Positions 15,148 through 24,004 of a stretch of DNA of 64,000 nt are shown in pieces. A program made the position numbers and the translations under genes. Source of the DNA: Paenibacillus sp. FSL M7-0420 (GTDB lineage: Bacteria > Bacillota > Bacilli > Paenibacillales > Paenibacillaceae); NCBI RefSeq assembly GCF_038002345.1, contig NZ_JBBOCJ010000001.1:3038001-3102000 (forward strand), given 5' to 3'. Numbering within the stretch: position 1 is the stretch's first letter; each line of letters opens with the position of its first letter. The notes below the pieces were generated by a model, which was given only the letters and a program-made list of their open reading frames with translations, was not told the DNA's origin and did no database searches.

Positions 15148-16007
15148 GCACACTGCGTATGTTCAGAAAAAAACCGGATGATCTCGGCTTCTTCGGCAAG
15201 CTGGGCTTCTATCTTCTGCTGATTCTCGGAGCACTGGTCTCCATCTTCCCGTTCTATTGGATGTTTGTGGTCGGGACCAATGACAAGGGAGCCGTATTCC
15301 ACGTACCGCCGCTGTTGACCATCGGAGACCAGTTCTTCGAGAACTTCAAGCGGGTGCTGGACAAATCGGACTTCTTCCAGGCGCTCGGCAACTCGCTGTT
15401 CGTCTCGTCCATGGTGACGGTCTCGGTCGTGTTCTTCTGTACGCTGGCCGGGTATGCTTTTGCCAAATATGAATTCCCCGGTAAAAACGTGCTGTTCGTA
15501 TTCGTTATTGCCACCCTGATCGTTCCCCAGCAGCTCGGCGTACTGCCAACCTATGTCATTATGGCCAAGCTTCACTGGATCGACAGCTTCAAGGCGCTGA
15601 TTGTTCCGGCTATGGTAAATGCTTTCGGAATCTTCTGGATGCGGCAGTACATCTCCTCGGCCGTGCCTACCGAGCTGATTGAAGCCGGACGTATTGACGG
15701 GGGAGGCCACTTCCGGATTTTCTGGAGGATTGCCGTTCCGGTCATTACACCCGCGATGGCTACCCTGGGTATTCTGAATTTCATGACGGTATGGAATGAC
15801 TTCTTCTGGCCGCTGGTGGTCTTGAAGAACAAGGAGCATTTCACGATTCAGATTGCATTGCAGCAGCTGTTCACTACACGTGACGGGCTTGATTACGGGA
15901 TGATTATGTCCGCTACCTTCACGGCCACGCTGCCGCTGCTGGTTGTCTTCCTGTTATTCAGCCGCTGGGTGATCGCCGGACTGACTTCAGGTGCCATCAA
16001 GAGTTAA
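15144..16007 (+). CDS. Sugar ABC transporter permease (UgpE/LacG type)
   Basis: The 287-residue protein starts with GTG at 15144 inside the stop of the previous permease. It has six transmembrane helices, and the EAA loop ELIEAGRIDGGGHFRIFWRIAVPVITPA sits at about residue 180. The C-terminus SRWVIAGLTSGAIKS is standard for this subfamily. It pairs with the upstream permease to form the channel. Repeat copy 2 lies between this gene and the histidine kinase, so the kinase may be on a separate or attenuated transcript. Confidence 0.93.
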   Translation: MSTLRMFRKKPDDLGFFGKLGFYLLLILGALVSIFPFYWMFVVGTNDKGAVFHVPPLLTIGDQFFENFKRVLDKSDFFQALGNSLFVSSMVTVSVVFFCTLAGYAFAKYEFPGKNVLFVFVIATLIVPQQLGVLPTYVIMAKLHWIDSFKALIVPAMVNAFGIFWMRQYISSAVPTELIEAGRIDGGGHFRIFWRIAVPVITPAMATLGILNFMTVWNDFFWPLVVLKNKEHFTIQIALQQLFTTRDGLDYGMIMSATFTATLPLLVVFLLFSRWVIAGLTSGAIKS

Positions 16008-16063
16008 CTCTCTGTCTATTTGGTATGTAAGAGGATTTACAGAATGCTGTGAAGAATAATAAT

Positions 16064-16162
16064 CAAGTGGAAACGGCTTTGCCGTCCTTTGTAAGGACGG
16101 TACCGTTTCAGCGAGAAATAGAAGGATAAGTAATCGTGTGAAACCTATGAATTCTTCTATTT
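16064..16162 (-). repeat. Structured intergenic repeat, copy 2 (inverted)
   Basis: This copy is on the opposite strand to copies 1 and 3. Its 40-base hairpin (outer GAAACGG/CCGTTTC, inner CCGTCCTT/AAGGACGG) is identical to copy 1. The AT-rich arm has diverged (AGAATTCATAGG in place of AGAAATTATATG) but keeps TTTCACACGAT and TCCTTCTATTTCTCGCTG. It ends within 35 bases of the histidine kinase start. Confidence 0.85.
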
Positions 16163-16193
16163 GGACAGAGACCGCAGGAGGAAGGGACCCGTC

Positions 16194-17921
16194 ATGAAGC
16201 TCCGCCGCAAAATCTTGTTCGCTATTATTCTTCTAGTATTCATTCCCGTGATTGTCATGGGGATTGTGACGTATGTGAATTATTCGAATGCTATGGAGAA
16301 GAAATCAAGTAATTTCTACTGGATCTCCCTGCTCGAGACGGACCGCAAGCTGAAGTTCGCCCTCAGTGAGATTTCATCGATCACCAATTCAGCGATCACG
16401 CAGCCTGCGATCCAGCAGTCGCTGAAGCAGCAGAATTTCGTCCTTACCTATGACCGCAAGCAGGAAATCAACAACCTGCTGATTAATCATCCGATGATCA
16501 CCTCGTTCAGCCTGTACGGGAAAGACCGGCTGTTGTATCAATACAATGCGCCGATGTCTTTTGCAGATATGCACAAGCAGGTCTGGTTCGGAGCCATGGA
16601 AGGTGCCGAAGGGCGTCCTATATGGTCCGGTCCCGGAGAGAACGGCTCGGCCAGCGGCGATAAGCCGGTGCTGGTCCATGCCAGAGTGATTAAGGACTAT
16701 TATTCGCTGGAGGATATCGGCTATCTGGTTGTATATGTGAAGCCGGATCTGCTCGATCAGATTTTTTGGGAGGCTGCGACCCTGAAGAAAGGGGATATCC
16801 TGCTGGTCAACAAGCAGGGCAATATCGTCTTTAACAAGTCCGGGGAGCATATCGGGGAACGGACGGATTTTCCTTTTTTGCAGGAGAATTATAACCAGGA
16901 GCAGGACTATTACATTGACAATTATCAGGGGGAGCGGTCACTGATCACTTTCCTGCCTTCACATAACGCGGACTGGTATCTGGCGGCCATTACGCCGATG
17001 AACCTGATCTCCTCCGAATCGGTCTCCATCCGCAATATTGCGATTATTCTCGGGATGGTGTCGCTGCTGTCGGCCTTCCTGTTCGACCGTTATTTCATCC
17101 GCAGGCTTGTCCGCAGCATTAACAGTGCCGTGAACGGCATGAAGCGGGTCAAGCAGGGGATCTTCACCCCGATTCCGGTACCGCTGCGGGCCAATGATGA
17201 GAGCGATTCCCTGATTGACGGCTTCAACCGGATGAGCTCGCAGATCAATGAGCTGATTGACCAGGTCCAGACCGAGCAGGGACGCAAGAAGGAAGCGGAG
17301 ATGCAGGCGCTGATGGCCCAGATCAACCCGCATTTCATCTATAATTCACTGGAATCGATCAACTCCATGGCGGTGCTGGCAGGCAACCGGGATATCAGCA
17401 AAATGGTCATCTCGCTCGGCAGGCTGCTGCGGATCAGCATCAGTCAGAATCAGGAGCTGATCCCGCTGCAGATGGAGTTCGAGCATGTCCGCCATTACCT
17501 GGATATCCAGAAGTTCCGGTTCGAGGACAAATTCTCCTATGAGCTGGACTTGCCTGAGCCGCTGAAATACGTGATGACCCAGAAGCTGATTGTTCAGCCG
17601 ATTGTGGAGAACGCTTTGTATCATGCCATTGAGCAGATGGAGGAGCACGGGACCATTACAGTCACCGCTCAGGAGAACGGCAAGGATATTATCATTATTG
17701 TGCAGGATAACGGGCCGGGCTTCGATCTTGAGGTGCTAATGAGCCAGTGGAACAAGGAGCGGAGCAATCTCAAGAAATACAGCGACAGCGGGGTTGGGCT
17801 GAAAAATGTGCATGAGCGCCTGAACATCCGGTTCGGCAATCCCTATGGTATTCTGGTCTGTTCTTCACCGAGCTTCGGATCAGCCATCTGCATCCGGATT
17901 CCGAGGATACAGCCGACATGA
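16194..17921 (+). CDS. YesM-type sensor histidine kinase
   Basis: The 575-residue membrane kinase has a transmembrane helix at residues 7-28, an extracellular sensor domain of about 245 residues, a second helix near 280-300 (NIAIILGMVSLLSAFLF), then a HAMP region. The cytoplasmic kinase carries the family phospho-acceptor motif QINPHFIYNSLESI, the N-box NALYHAIEQM, and the G-boxes VQDNGPGFD and SGVGLKNVHERL. ATG 16194 follows AGGAGGAAG; an in-frame earlier ATG at 16161 lacks a good site. It should phosphorylate the YesN regulator two genes downstream and is co-transcribed with a binding-protein-like gene, which it overlaps by a few bases. Confidence 0.93.
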   Translation: MKLRRKILFAIILLVFIPVIVMGIVTYVNYSNAMEKKSSNFYWISLLETDRKLKFALSEISSITNSAITQPAIQQSLKQQNFVLTYDRKQEINNLLINHPMITSFSLYGKDRLLYQYNAPMSFADMHKQVWFGAMEGAEGRPIWSGPGENGSASGDKPVLVHARVIKDYYSLEDIGYLVVYVKPDLLDQIFWEAATLKKGDILLVNKQGNIVFNKSGEHIGERTDFPFLQENYNQEQDYYIDNYQGERSLITFLPSHNADWYLAAITPMNLISSESVSIRNIAIILGMVSLLSAFLFDRYFIRRLVRSINSAVNGMKRVKQGIFTPIPVPLRANDESDSLIDGFNRMSSQINELIDQVQTEQGRKKEAEMQALMAQINPHFIYNSLESINSMAVLAGNRDISKMVISLGRLLRISISQNQELIPLQMEFEHVRHYLDIQKFRFEDKFSYELDLPEPLKYVMTQKLIVQPIVENALYHAIEQMEEHGTITVTAQENGKDIIIIVQDNGPGFDLEVLMSQWNKERSNLKKYSDSGVGLKNVHERLNIRFGNPYGILVCSSPSFGSAICIRIPRIQPT

Positions 17922-17935
17922 GGGGGAGAAGCCAA

Positions 17936-19303
17936 ATGAAGGATCAGCGGCATGTGCTTAGATGGTTGACCAACTGGGGATGGATTCTCCTCTATATTGT
18001 GCTGATGTCAGGCGCCGTATGGTTCATTATGCAGGAGGACCGGGAGCAGATCGAGGATACCTCGCCTGAGAAGATCACACTGACCTTCCGGCATTTCTGG
18101 ATTAAGGAGCATGACCGGCCGCTGCTGGCGATCTTCGAGGAGGTTGTGCGCAGCTACCAGGAGAGCCATCCGAATGTGAAGGTGAACTTCGAGGGACTGG
18201 ACCAGAATATCCACCGGGAGCAGAAGCTGAAGAGTGAGATGGTAACCGGCACACCGCCCGATATGTTCGTTCTGTTCGGCGGAGCGGAGATCGAGCCCTA
18301 CGTGCGTTCAGCCCGGCTGATGGATCTGACCGATTTCACTGCCCAGAACGGTCTCAGCAACCAGTTCAAGGATCTGCATCTCTGGACGTTCAACAAGCAT
18401 ATCTACGGACTGCCGATTGAGGGCAATGCGGAACCGCTCTATTACAATAAAAAAATCTTCACCAAGCTGGGCATTAACACTCCGGCTACGTTGGCCGAGC
18501 TGGATACGGTGATGGCGAAGCTGAAGGCAGCGGGGTATATCCCGTTTGCGCTGGGGAACGAAGACCGCTGGCCTGCGGGGATATTCGCCCATTATCTGAT
18601 GGACCGCTACGCGGGTCCGGAGTTGATTCAGAAGCTGGTTACTGGCGAGGATAGGTCGAGCTTCCAGAACAGCGGCTACCTGGAAGCGTTCCGGCACCTG
18701 AACAGATGGGTGAAGGCAGGCTATTTCAGTGAGGACTCTAATGATACCTCCACCGAGGGTGCGGTCCGTCTGTTCACTGAGGGCAGGGCAGCCATGTACC
18801 TGAACGGCAACTGGGATATCAATTTATTCTCGGGGGACAATGCCCCGGACGATTTCCAGAGCCGGGTTGGAGTCATTCCCTTCCCTTCGCGGGAGGCCGG
18901 CACAGAGCCGTCTATCGCCGGAGGGTATACGATTGGCATCGGGCTGTCTTCGAGCCTCACCGGAGCGAAGCGGACAGCGGCCCTGGAATTGATGAAGGGC
19001 TTCTATACGAAAGAGATTCAGACGCGGATTGTCTATGAGGGACTCCGAATTCCGTCGATGCGGATTGCATTTGACCCGGAGAAGACCGGACCAGTCTTCG
19101 CCCAGGTGATGGATATGATGGAGGAGAATGAGCAGAGCTTCGTCCCGTATGACAATCTCTTATCGCCTGAAGTGAAGAAGACCTTCCTCAGTGTCATCGA
19201 GGAGATGATTGACGGAGGGCTGCAGGCGGAGCAGGCCCTGCAGCAGCTGCAGGATGCGTCCAAGCAGTATTGGAATCTGATCCGGAGTTCTTCGGGTCAA
19301 TAA
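17936..19303 (+). CDS. Membrane-anchored solute-binding protein linked to the two-component system
   Basis: The 455-residue protein has an N-terminal transmembrane helix (WGWILLYIVLMSGAVWFIM) with no lipobox, then a family 1 sugar-binding fold: ITLTFRHFWIKEHDRPLLAIFEEVV, TGTPPDMFVLFGG, AAMYLNGNWDINLF and SIAGGYTIGIG. It sits between kinase and regulator genes, and no ABC permease is attached. A sensory role, presenting sugar to the YesM kinase, therefore seems more likely than transport. ATG 17936 is preferred to ATG 17918 because GGGGGAG lies seven bases upstream. Cys for lipid attachment is absent, so the anchor is probably uncleaved. Confidence 0.85.
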   Translation: MKDQRHVLRWLTNWGWILLYIVLMSGAVWFIMQEDREQIEDTSPEKITLTFRHFWIKEHDRPLLAIFEEVVRSYQESHPNVKVNFEGLDQNIHREQKLKSEMVTGTPPDMFVLFGGAEIEPYVRSARLMDLTDFTAQNGLSNQFKDLHLWTFNKHIYGLPIEGNAEPLYYNKKIFTKLGINTPATLAELDTVMAKLKAAGYIPFALGNEDRWPAGIFAHYLMDRYAGPELIQKLVTGEDRSSFQNSGYLEAFRHLNRWVKAGYFSEDSNDTSTEGAVRLFTEGRAAMYLNGNWDINLFSGDNAPDDFQSRVGVIPFPSREAGTEPSIAGGYTIGIGLSSSLTGAKRTAALELMKGFYTKEIQTRIVYEGLRIPSMRIAFDPEKTGPVFAQVMDMMEENEQSFVPYDNLLSPEVKKTFLSVIEEMIDGGLQAEQALQQLQDASKQYWNLIRSSSGQ

Positions 19304-19320
19304 GCCTGGGGGTGTAAGTG

Positions 19321-20916
19321 ATGAATGAGCAGCAGGAGAAATATAAGGTACTGCTCGTAGATGATGAGCCGATTATACTGCGCAGCCTGAAGGTTGCGAT
19401 TCCATGGGATGAACTGGGCCTGAGCATTGTGGGGGAAGCGAAGAACGGGGAGGCTGCCTTGCAGCAGATTCAGCAGACCGCACCACACATCATTATCAGC
19501 GACATCCGCATGCCGGTGATTGACGGGATCACGCTGATGAAGGAGGTGCTGCCGCGCAGCGCCAAGCTGATCTTCATCTTCATCAGCGGCTACGGGGAAT
19601 TCGAATATGCCAGGGAGGCCCTGCGGCTGGGGGCCTTTGATTACTTGCTGAAGCCGATTGACCATGACGAGCTGGTGGAGATGCTTAAGCGGGCCAGGGA
19701 GCGCCTGGACCGCCAGAAGGAGAACGAGCAGCTTATGCTCTCGGTGCAGACCCTGTCGCTGCTGGCCCGCGAGCGCATGCTGGCCGAATTCACGCTGGGC
19801 AATCCGCGGCCGCTGCAGCACCTTGCGTGGCTGGAGAACAGCGAGCTGGAGGGAGAATACTTCATGGCTGTGGTCCGTCTGGACGACTACGCCGCCTTGA
19901 CGGCGAAATGGAGCGCCGAGGAGAAGCGTCTGTGGCTGTTTGCTGTGCGCAATATCCTGGAGGAGTGGTCGCTTACGAACGGGGCATTGTCCATCTTTCC
20001 CTTCTATAACGGGGAATGGATTCTGCTCTTCCCGGCAAGTCTGAATGATGGCAAGCGGGAACTCGGGGAGCAGCTTATAGCCGGAATCAAGCGCTATTCC
20101 AAGCTGAATTGCTCTGTCGGCATCAGCAGAAGTACCAGCGGGATTGATCAGCTTAGTACGGTATACCCGTTAGCCTCCCAGGCGCTGTACCAGCGCTTCT
20201 ATTCCGGCCAGGCCGGTGTCTTCCTGGAAGAAGAGACCGCAGCGGCAGGCAACCGCGAGGTGCAGTATCCGAAGGAGCTGGAGCTGTCGCTGATTGAGAG
20301 CATCCGTACTCTGAATATGGAGCGGATGCTGACTCTTTTTGACGAGATGTCCGTATTCATTGAAGCCCAGAGCTTGCCCCAGCCGCTGGCGGAACGCCTG
20401 ATGATTGAGATGAGTGTGGTGCTATACCGGCAATTCGAACATCTGAATACGCATAGTGACTGGTCCATTGAAGGGCTGTTCAGCAAGCTGAACGGACTGG
20501 GCACGTTGCCGGACATGATGAATGTCCTGAAGACCACCTTCCGCGACTGGCTGGAGCAGAGTCATAAGACCGCAGCCCGGGAGGACGGCCGGAGCATCAT
20601 TGAGAAGGTCCAGCGGTACATTGAATCCAATTACCATAAGGATCTCAGCATCGAGGAGGTATCCGAGGTGGCCGATCTCAGCATCAGCCATTTCTGCACC
20701 CTGTTCAAGCAAATCTCCGGCTACACGTTCCTCGAATTCGTCACCCACTGCCGGATAGAGAACGCCAAATACATTCTGCGCAGCAGCAATGTGAAAGTGT
20801 ATCAGGTCGCACCGCTGGTCGGTTATCAGGACCCGAGATACTTCACCCAGGTATTCAAAAAAGCGACCGGCAAGACGCCCACAGAGTACCGTGAGGAGCA
20901 TGTGAAGCAGGCCTAG
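19321..20916 (+). CDS. YesN-type response regulator with AraC DNA-binding domain
   Basis: The 531-residue protein has an N-terminal receiver (residues 5-125) with acidic pocket VDDEP, phospho-acceptor Asp in IIISDIRMPVIDG, Ser/Thr in FIFISGYGEFEYA and Lys in LLKPID. The middle region of about 290 residues is typical of YesN proteins. The C-terminal AraC domain has two helix-turn-helix units (DLSIEEVSEVADLSISHFCTLFKQISG and VYQVAPLVGYQDPRYFTQVFKKATGKTP). It is expected to be phosphorylated by the upstream kinase and to activate the sugar ABC operon. ATG 19321 follows a GGGGGTG site. Confidence 0.93.
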   Translation: MNEQQEKYKVLLVDDEPIILRSLKVAIPWDELGLSIVGEAKNGEAALQQIQQTAPHIIISDIRMPVIDGITLMKEVLPRSAKLIFIFISGYGEFEYAREALRLGAFDYLLKPIDHDELVEMLKRARERLDRQKENEQLMLSVQTLSLLARERMLAEFTLGNPRPLQHLAWLENSELEGEYFMAVVRLDDYAALTAKWSAEEKRLWLFAVRNILEEWSLTNGALSIFPFYNGEWILLFPASLNDGKRELGEQLIAGIKRYSKLNCSVGISRSTSGIDQLSTVYPLASQALYQRFYSGQAGVFLEEETAAAGNREVQYPKELELSLIESIRTLNMERMLTLFDEMSVFIEAQSLPQPLAERLMIEMSVVLYRQFEHLNTHSDWSIEGLFSKLNGLGTLPDMMNVLKTTFRDWLEQSHKTAAREDGRSIIEKVQRYIESNYHKDLSIEEVSEVADLSISHFCTLFKQISGYTFLEFVTHCRIENAKYILRSSNVKVYQVAPLVGYQDPRYFTQVFKKATGKTPTEYREEHVKQA

Positions 20917-20971
20917 CCCGGGCGAGTAATATGCAATTGAATAGGACGGAACCTTAAAAAAGAAACAAAAA

Positions 20972-21028
20972 AAATCGCTCGTTTTGGTAAATGGAGGTAC
21001 CACCCAACCATCCCCAAAGGAGCGATTT
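20972..21028. terminator. Long hairpin terminator with T-box-like core on the minus strand
   Basis: AAATCGCTC (20972-20980) pairs with GAGCGATTT (21020-21028), and nested short pairs (TTTGG/CCAAA, TGG/CCA, GGT/ACC) continue the rod inward. The flanking A-run on the left gives a T-tail on the minus strand. On the minus strand the loop contains GGGTGGTACC, the core of the T-box sequence, but no aminoacyl-tRNA or amino-acid gene lies downstream. It most simply ends the YesN transcript. Confidence 0.55.
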
Positions 21029-21091
21029 CTTTGTATATTCACGGATTAACTTTGTCTTCCAAATGGAACTTGAGGAGGATATTCCAGCCAC

Positions 21092-21119
21092 CCCCCTGAG
21101 AGTCACCCCCTGAGAGTCA
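21092..21119. repeat. 14-base tandem duplication
   Basis: CCCCCTGAGAGTCA occurs twice head to tail. Both copies are identical, indicating a recent duplication or slippage event. No function is evident. Confidence 0.8.
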
Positions 21120-21353
21120 CCCACCTGAACGCCATCCTGCCTGACTACCAACCGCCTACAAAATATCGGCCATCCGCCAGTTCTCCGACTCGCTATACAC
21201 CTAGTTATTTTACGCCATCAATCCAGCCTTAACGAACCTGAAAGACGTTATTTCCAGGAAAACGCGCCAAACGCCTCTTATAAACCATCCCGTCATAACC
21301 ATCCATCCTCATTTATGTTTTTATAGATAAAATAAAATATATCTATTTATAAC

Positions 21354-21407
21354 TAGACAAAATAAATAAAAGTCTATATATTAATATACAGATTAGACGT
21401 TTGTCTA
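21354..21407 (+). promoter_or_regulatory. Operator-like dyads upstream of MFS gene
   Basis: TAGAC and its complement GTCTA occur as two dyads: TAGAC-N13-GTCTA (21354-21376) and TAGAC-GTTT-GTCTA (21394-21407). A further ATAGAT...ATCTAT pair lies just upstream, all within very AT-rich DNA. This looks like a regulated promoter, but no local regulator gene is adjacent. Confidence 0.5.
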
Positions 21408-21441
21408 TTTAGAATATATTCAAATGATGGAGGATGTTAAC

Positions 21442-22653
21442 GTGTTAAGTAACAAGTATGTACGGACGATTATGCTGTCAAATGTGCTATTGCAGCTCGG
21501 GGTATGGGTGCGGAATTTTGCGATTCTGCTGTATGTGACGGAGATTACGCAAAATGATCCTTATTATGTCTCGCTCATTTCGGTGGCTGAATACGGCCCG
21601 CTGTTTCTGTTCGCCATCATTGGGGGAACCTTCGCAGACCGCTGGCGTCCCAAACGGACCATGATCGTAAGCGATCTGTTGTCCGCGTGCTCAATCTTTG
21701 TTGTACTGCTGGTGGTTATGTCAGGCTCATGGCGTGCCCTGTTGTTTGCAACAATGGTGTCGGCCGTCCTGTCCCAGTTCTCGCAGCCTTCAGCGATGAA
21801 GCTGCTTAAGCAGCATGTGCCTGAAGAGCAGCTGCAGAGTGTTATGGCCATGTTTCAGTCGCTTACAGCATTCTTCATGGTCATTGGTCCGGTGATCGGC
21901 ACCTTCATCTATAGTCATTACGGCATTGAGGCCTCACTTGCTGTGATGGGCGGGATGTTCATCGGCTCGGCGCTCATTCTGGTCAAGCTGCCCGCTGACC
22001 GGCTGGAGGAGACCGGACAGGCCCGCAGCGGGTTCCTGGCGGAGATGATATCCGGACTGAATTATGTGCGTGCAAGCCGGGTACTGAAGAACCTTGGAGT
22101 AACGTTTGCCTTCGCCGGGCTTGCCGCCGGACTGGTTCAGCCGCTGGGTGTCTTCATCATTATGGAGAATCTGGGCAGAGACAAAGGCTTCCTGCAGTGG
22201 GTGATGATGGCGAATGGAGCGGCGATGCTGCTGGGCGGAATGTTTATTATGAGTAAAGGCAAAACTATGAAGCCGCAAACAATGTTATCCCTAGGCCTGC
22301 TGATCAGTGCGGCTGGAACGGTAGGAGTAGGCTGGTCGCATCACACAGCGCTCACGCTGGTGCTCCAGACGGTTAGCGGATTCTTTTACCCTTGTATTCA
22401 TATCGGTATCAATACACTGCTGATCCGTCATACGGAGACTGCTTATATGGGCAGGGTGGGCGGCATTATGGGGCCGATGTTCATGGGCTTCATGGTGATT
22501 GGAATGTCTGTAGCCGGCTATGCTAAAGGAATGCTCTCTCTGTCCGCAGTCTTCACGGGGAGCGGCGTGCTGTTCCTGATTGCGGTGCTGATTCTGCTGC
22601 CGCTGCTCAGAACGAAGGAGGCGGGCAGACAAGCACTCCAGAGCCGACTATGA
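21442..22653 (+). CDS. MFS transporter, macrolide-efflux-like
   Basis: The 403-residue protein has about twelve transmembrane helices. The loop 2-3 motif reads GGTFADRWRPKRTMIVSDLLSA, close to the MFS_3/MefA and enterobactin-exporter group (G-x-x-A-D-R-x-x-R-R). GTG 21442 is chosen because GGAGGAT lies six bases upstream; the in-frame ATG at 21424 lacks a site. It is probably a proton-driven exporter of a small hydrophobic compound. It is transcribed alone from an AT-rich promoter with dyad repeats. Its stop codon lies inside the dyad that probably controls the desaturase gene. Confidence 0.9.
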   Translation: MLSNKYVRTIMLSNVLLQLGVWVRNFAILLYVTEITQNDPYYVSLISVAEYGPLFLFAIIGGTFADRWRPKRTMIVSDLLSACSIFVVLLVVMSGSWRALLFATMVSAVLSQFSQPSAMKLLKQHVPEEQLQSVMAMFQSLTAFFMVIGPVIGTFIYSHYGIEASLAVMGGMFIGSALILVKLPADRLEETGQARSGFLAEMISGLNYVRASRVLKNLGVTFAFAGLAAGLVQPLGVFIIMENLGRDKGFLQWVMMANGAAMLLGGMFIMSKGKTMKPQTMLSLGLLISAAGTVGVGWSHHTALTLVLQTVSGFFYPCIHIGINTLLIRHTETAYMGRVGGIMGPMFMGFMVIGMSVAGYAKGMLSLSAVFTGSGVLFLIAVLILLPLLRTKEAGRQALQSRL

Positions 22654-22716
22654 CATTTGTCATACATCAGAGTTGATATTTATGACTTACGGGGATGACA
22701 CTTCTTTCTTTATACT
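22649..22716 (+). promoter_or_regulatory. Desaturase promoter with DesR-like dyad
   Basis: TATGACA-TT-TGTCATA (22649-22664) is a perfect 16-base palindrome. Further TATGAC (22681) and ATGACA (22695) half-sites follow. A good -10 TATACT is at 22711-22716 with no matching -35. An activator-dependent promoter bound by the DesR encoded two genes downstream fits; this is inference from geometry and gene content. Confidence 0.55.
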
Positions 22717-22769
22717 GGAAATATAAGAAGTATCCTTGAATGGATGCATCCGAGGAGGAACCGATCCCG

Positions 22770-23837
22770 ATGACCAACAACCAGATACCCCAGCTCTCTA
22801 CATTGAAGAAAAGCGTAGCCCCTTACGAGAAAACAGACCTCAGCACGAGTATAAAACAGCTCATTAATACGCTTGGTCCGCTAGTGTTATTATGGACCGC
22901 CGCTTACTTCAGCTTATCCGTGTCCTACTGGCTGACGCTGCTGTTCGCTATTCCGGCTGCCGGCTTTGTCATCCGCACCTTTATTATTTTTCATGACTGC
23001 TGTCACGGGTCGTTCTTCAAGAACCGCAAGGCCAATGATATTGTCGGCACCATCACCGGTGTGCTTACCCTGGTCCCTTACCGCCAGTGGAAGCACAGTC
23101 ATTCGATTCATCATGCCGGAAGCAGCAATCTCGACAAAAGAGGCATCGGGGATATCTGGATCATGACGGTGGATGAATATGCGGCTGCCAAGCCGCTTCA
23201 GCGGCTCTATTACCGGATCTACCGCAACCCGCTGGTAATGTTCGTCATCGGACCGATTGCCGTATTCCTCATCCAGTACCGGTTCAATGCCAAAGGGGCA
23301 AGACGCAAGGAGCGCATGAATACCTACCTGACCAATGTGTCCATTGTGGCTCTATATACTGGAATTATTCTGCTCATTGGCTGGCAGGCGTTCCTGTTGG
23401 TGCAACTTCCAATAGTGTTCGTGTCCGGGTTCCTCGGCATCTGGCTGTTCTATGTACAGCACCAGTTCGAACATACTTACTTCGAGCATGATGAAGAGTG
23501 GAGCTACGTGAACGCCGCTGTAGAAGGAAGCTCTTACTATAAGCTGCCTAAGCTACTACAATGGATTACCGGCAATATCGGATTTCACCATGTACATCAC
23601 TTGAGTCCAAAGGTGCCGAATTATAATCTGGAATTGGCTCACAATGCCAGCCCGCCTTTGCAAAAGGCAACCACCATTACACTCAGCACCAGTCTCGAAG
23701 CGTTGAAATACCGTCTTTGGGATGAAGAGCATAAGGTCTTCGTCAGCTTCAAGCAGTTGAAGCAGCGGTTGCGCAAGAGTGAGCCTGCCGTGAAAGAGGG
23801 GCTGAAGGTAATCAAACCGGGGTTCCAGAGCGAATAG
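22770..23837 (+). CDS. des: Membrane fatty acid desaturase
   Basis: The 355-residue protein has four to six transmembrane helices and the three histidine boxes of acyl-lipid desaturases: HDCCHGS, HSIHH and HHVHH (in FHHVHHLSPKVPNYN). These bind the di-iron centre that introduces a double bond into membrane phospholipid acyl chains, using oxygen and ferredoxin-type electrons. ATG 22770 is preferred because GAGGAGG precedes it and MTNNQIPQL has the expected hydrophilic leader. It lies directly upstream of a DesK/DesR pair, as in Bacillus. That system raises desaturase expression when membranes stiffen in the cold. Confidence 0.92.
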   Translation: MTNNQIPQLSTLKKSVAPYEKTDLSTSIKQLINTLGPLVLLWTAAYFSLSVSYWLTLLFAIPAAGFVIRTFIIFHDCCHGSFFKNRKANDIVGTITGVLTLVPYRQWKHSHSIHHAGSSNLDKRGIGDIWIMTVDEYAAAKPLQRLYYRIYRNPLVMFVIGPIAVFLIQYRFNAKGARRKERMNTYLTNVSIVALYTGIILLIGWQAFLLVQLPIVFVSGFLGIWLFYVQHQFEHTYFEHDEEWSYVNAAVEGSSYYKLPKLLQWITGNIGFHHVHHLSPKVPNYNLELAHNASPPLQKATTITLSTSLEALKYRLWDEEHKVFVSFKQLKQRLRKSEPAVKEGLKVIKPGFQSE

Positions 23838-24004
23838 AAGCGGTAACTTGATAATATGCAGAAAGACAGATCCGGGGAGCAGGATGCCGGGTCTGGTCTT
23901 TCTTTTTTAGAATACACACAGGTTGTTTCGAAGGAAGTTGCCGGTCGGAGGCTGGTTTATGTTAAAATGGGGGTATAAACTTGCTGGCAAAAAGGATGGC
24001 TAAC

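Larger units (their letters stand above)
20917..21441. other. Intergenic region, 525 bases
   Basis: There is no supported gene here. The stretch holds a long imperfect hairpin (20972-21028), a 14-base direct duplication (21092-21119), a region without features to about 21300, and an AT-rich promoter/operator region for the MFS gene (21320-21420). Confidence 0.7.
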
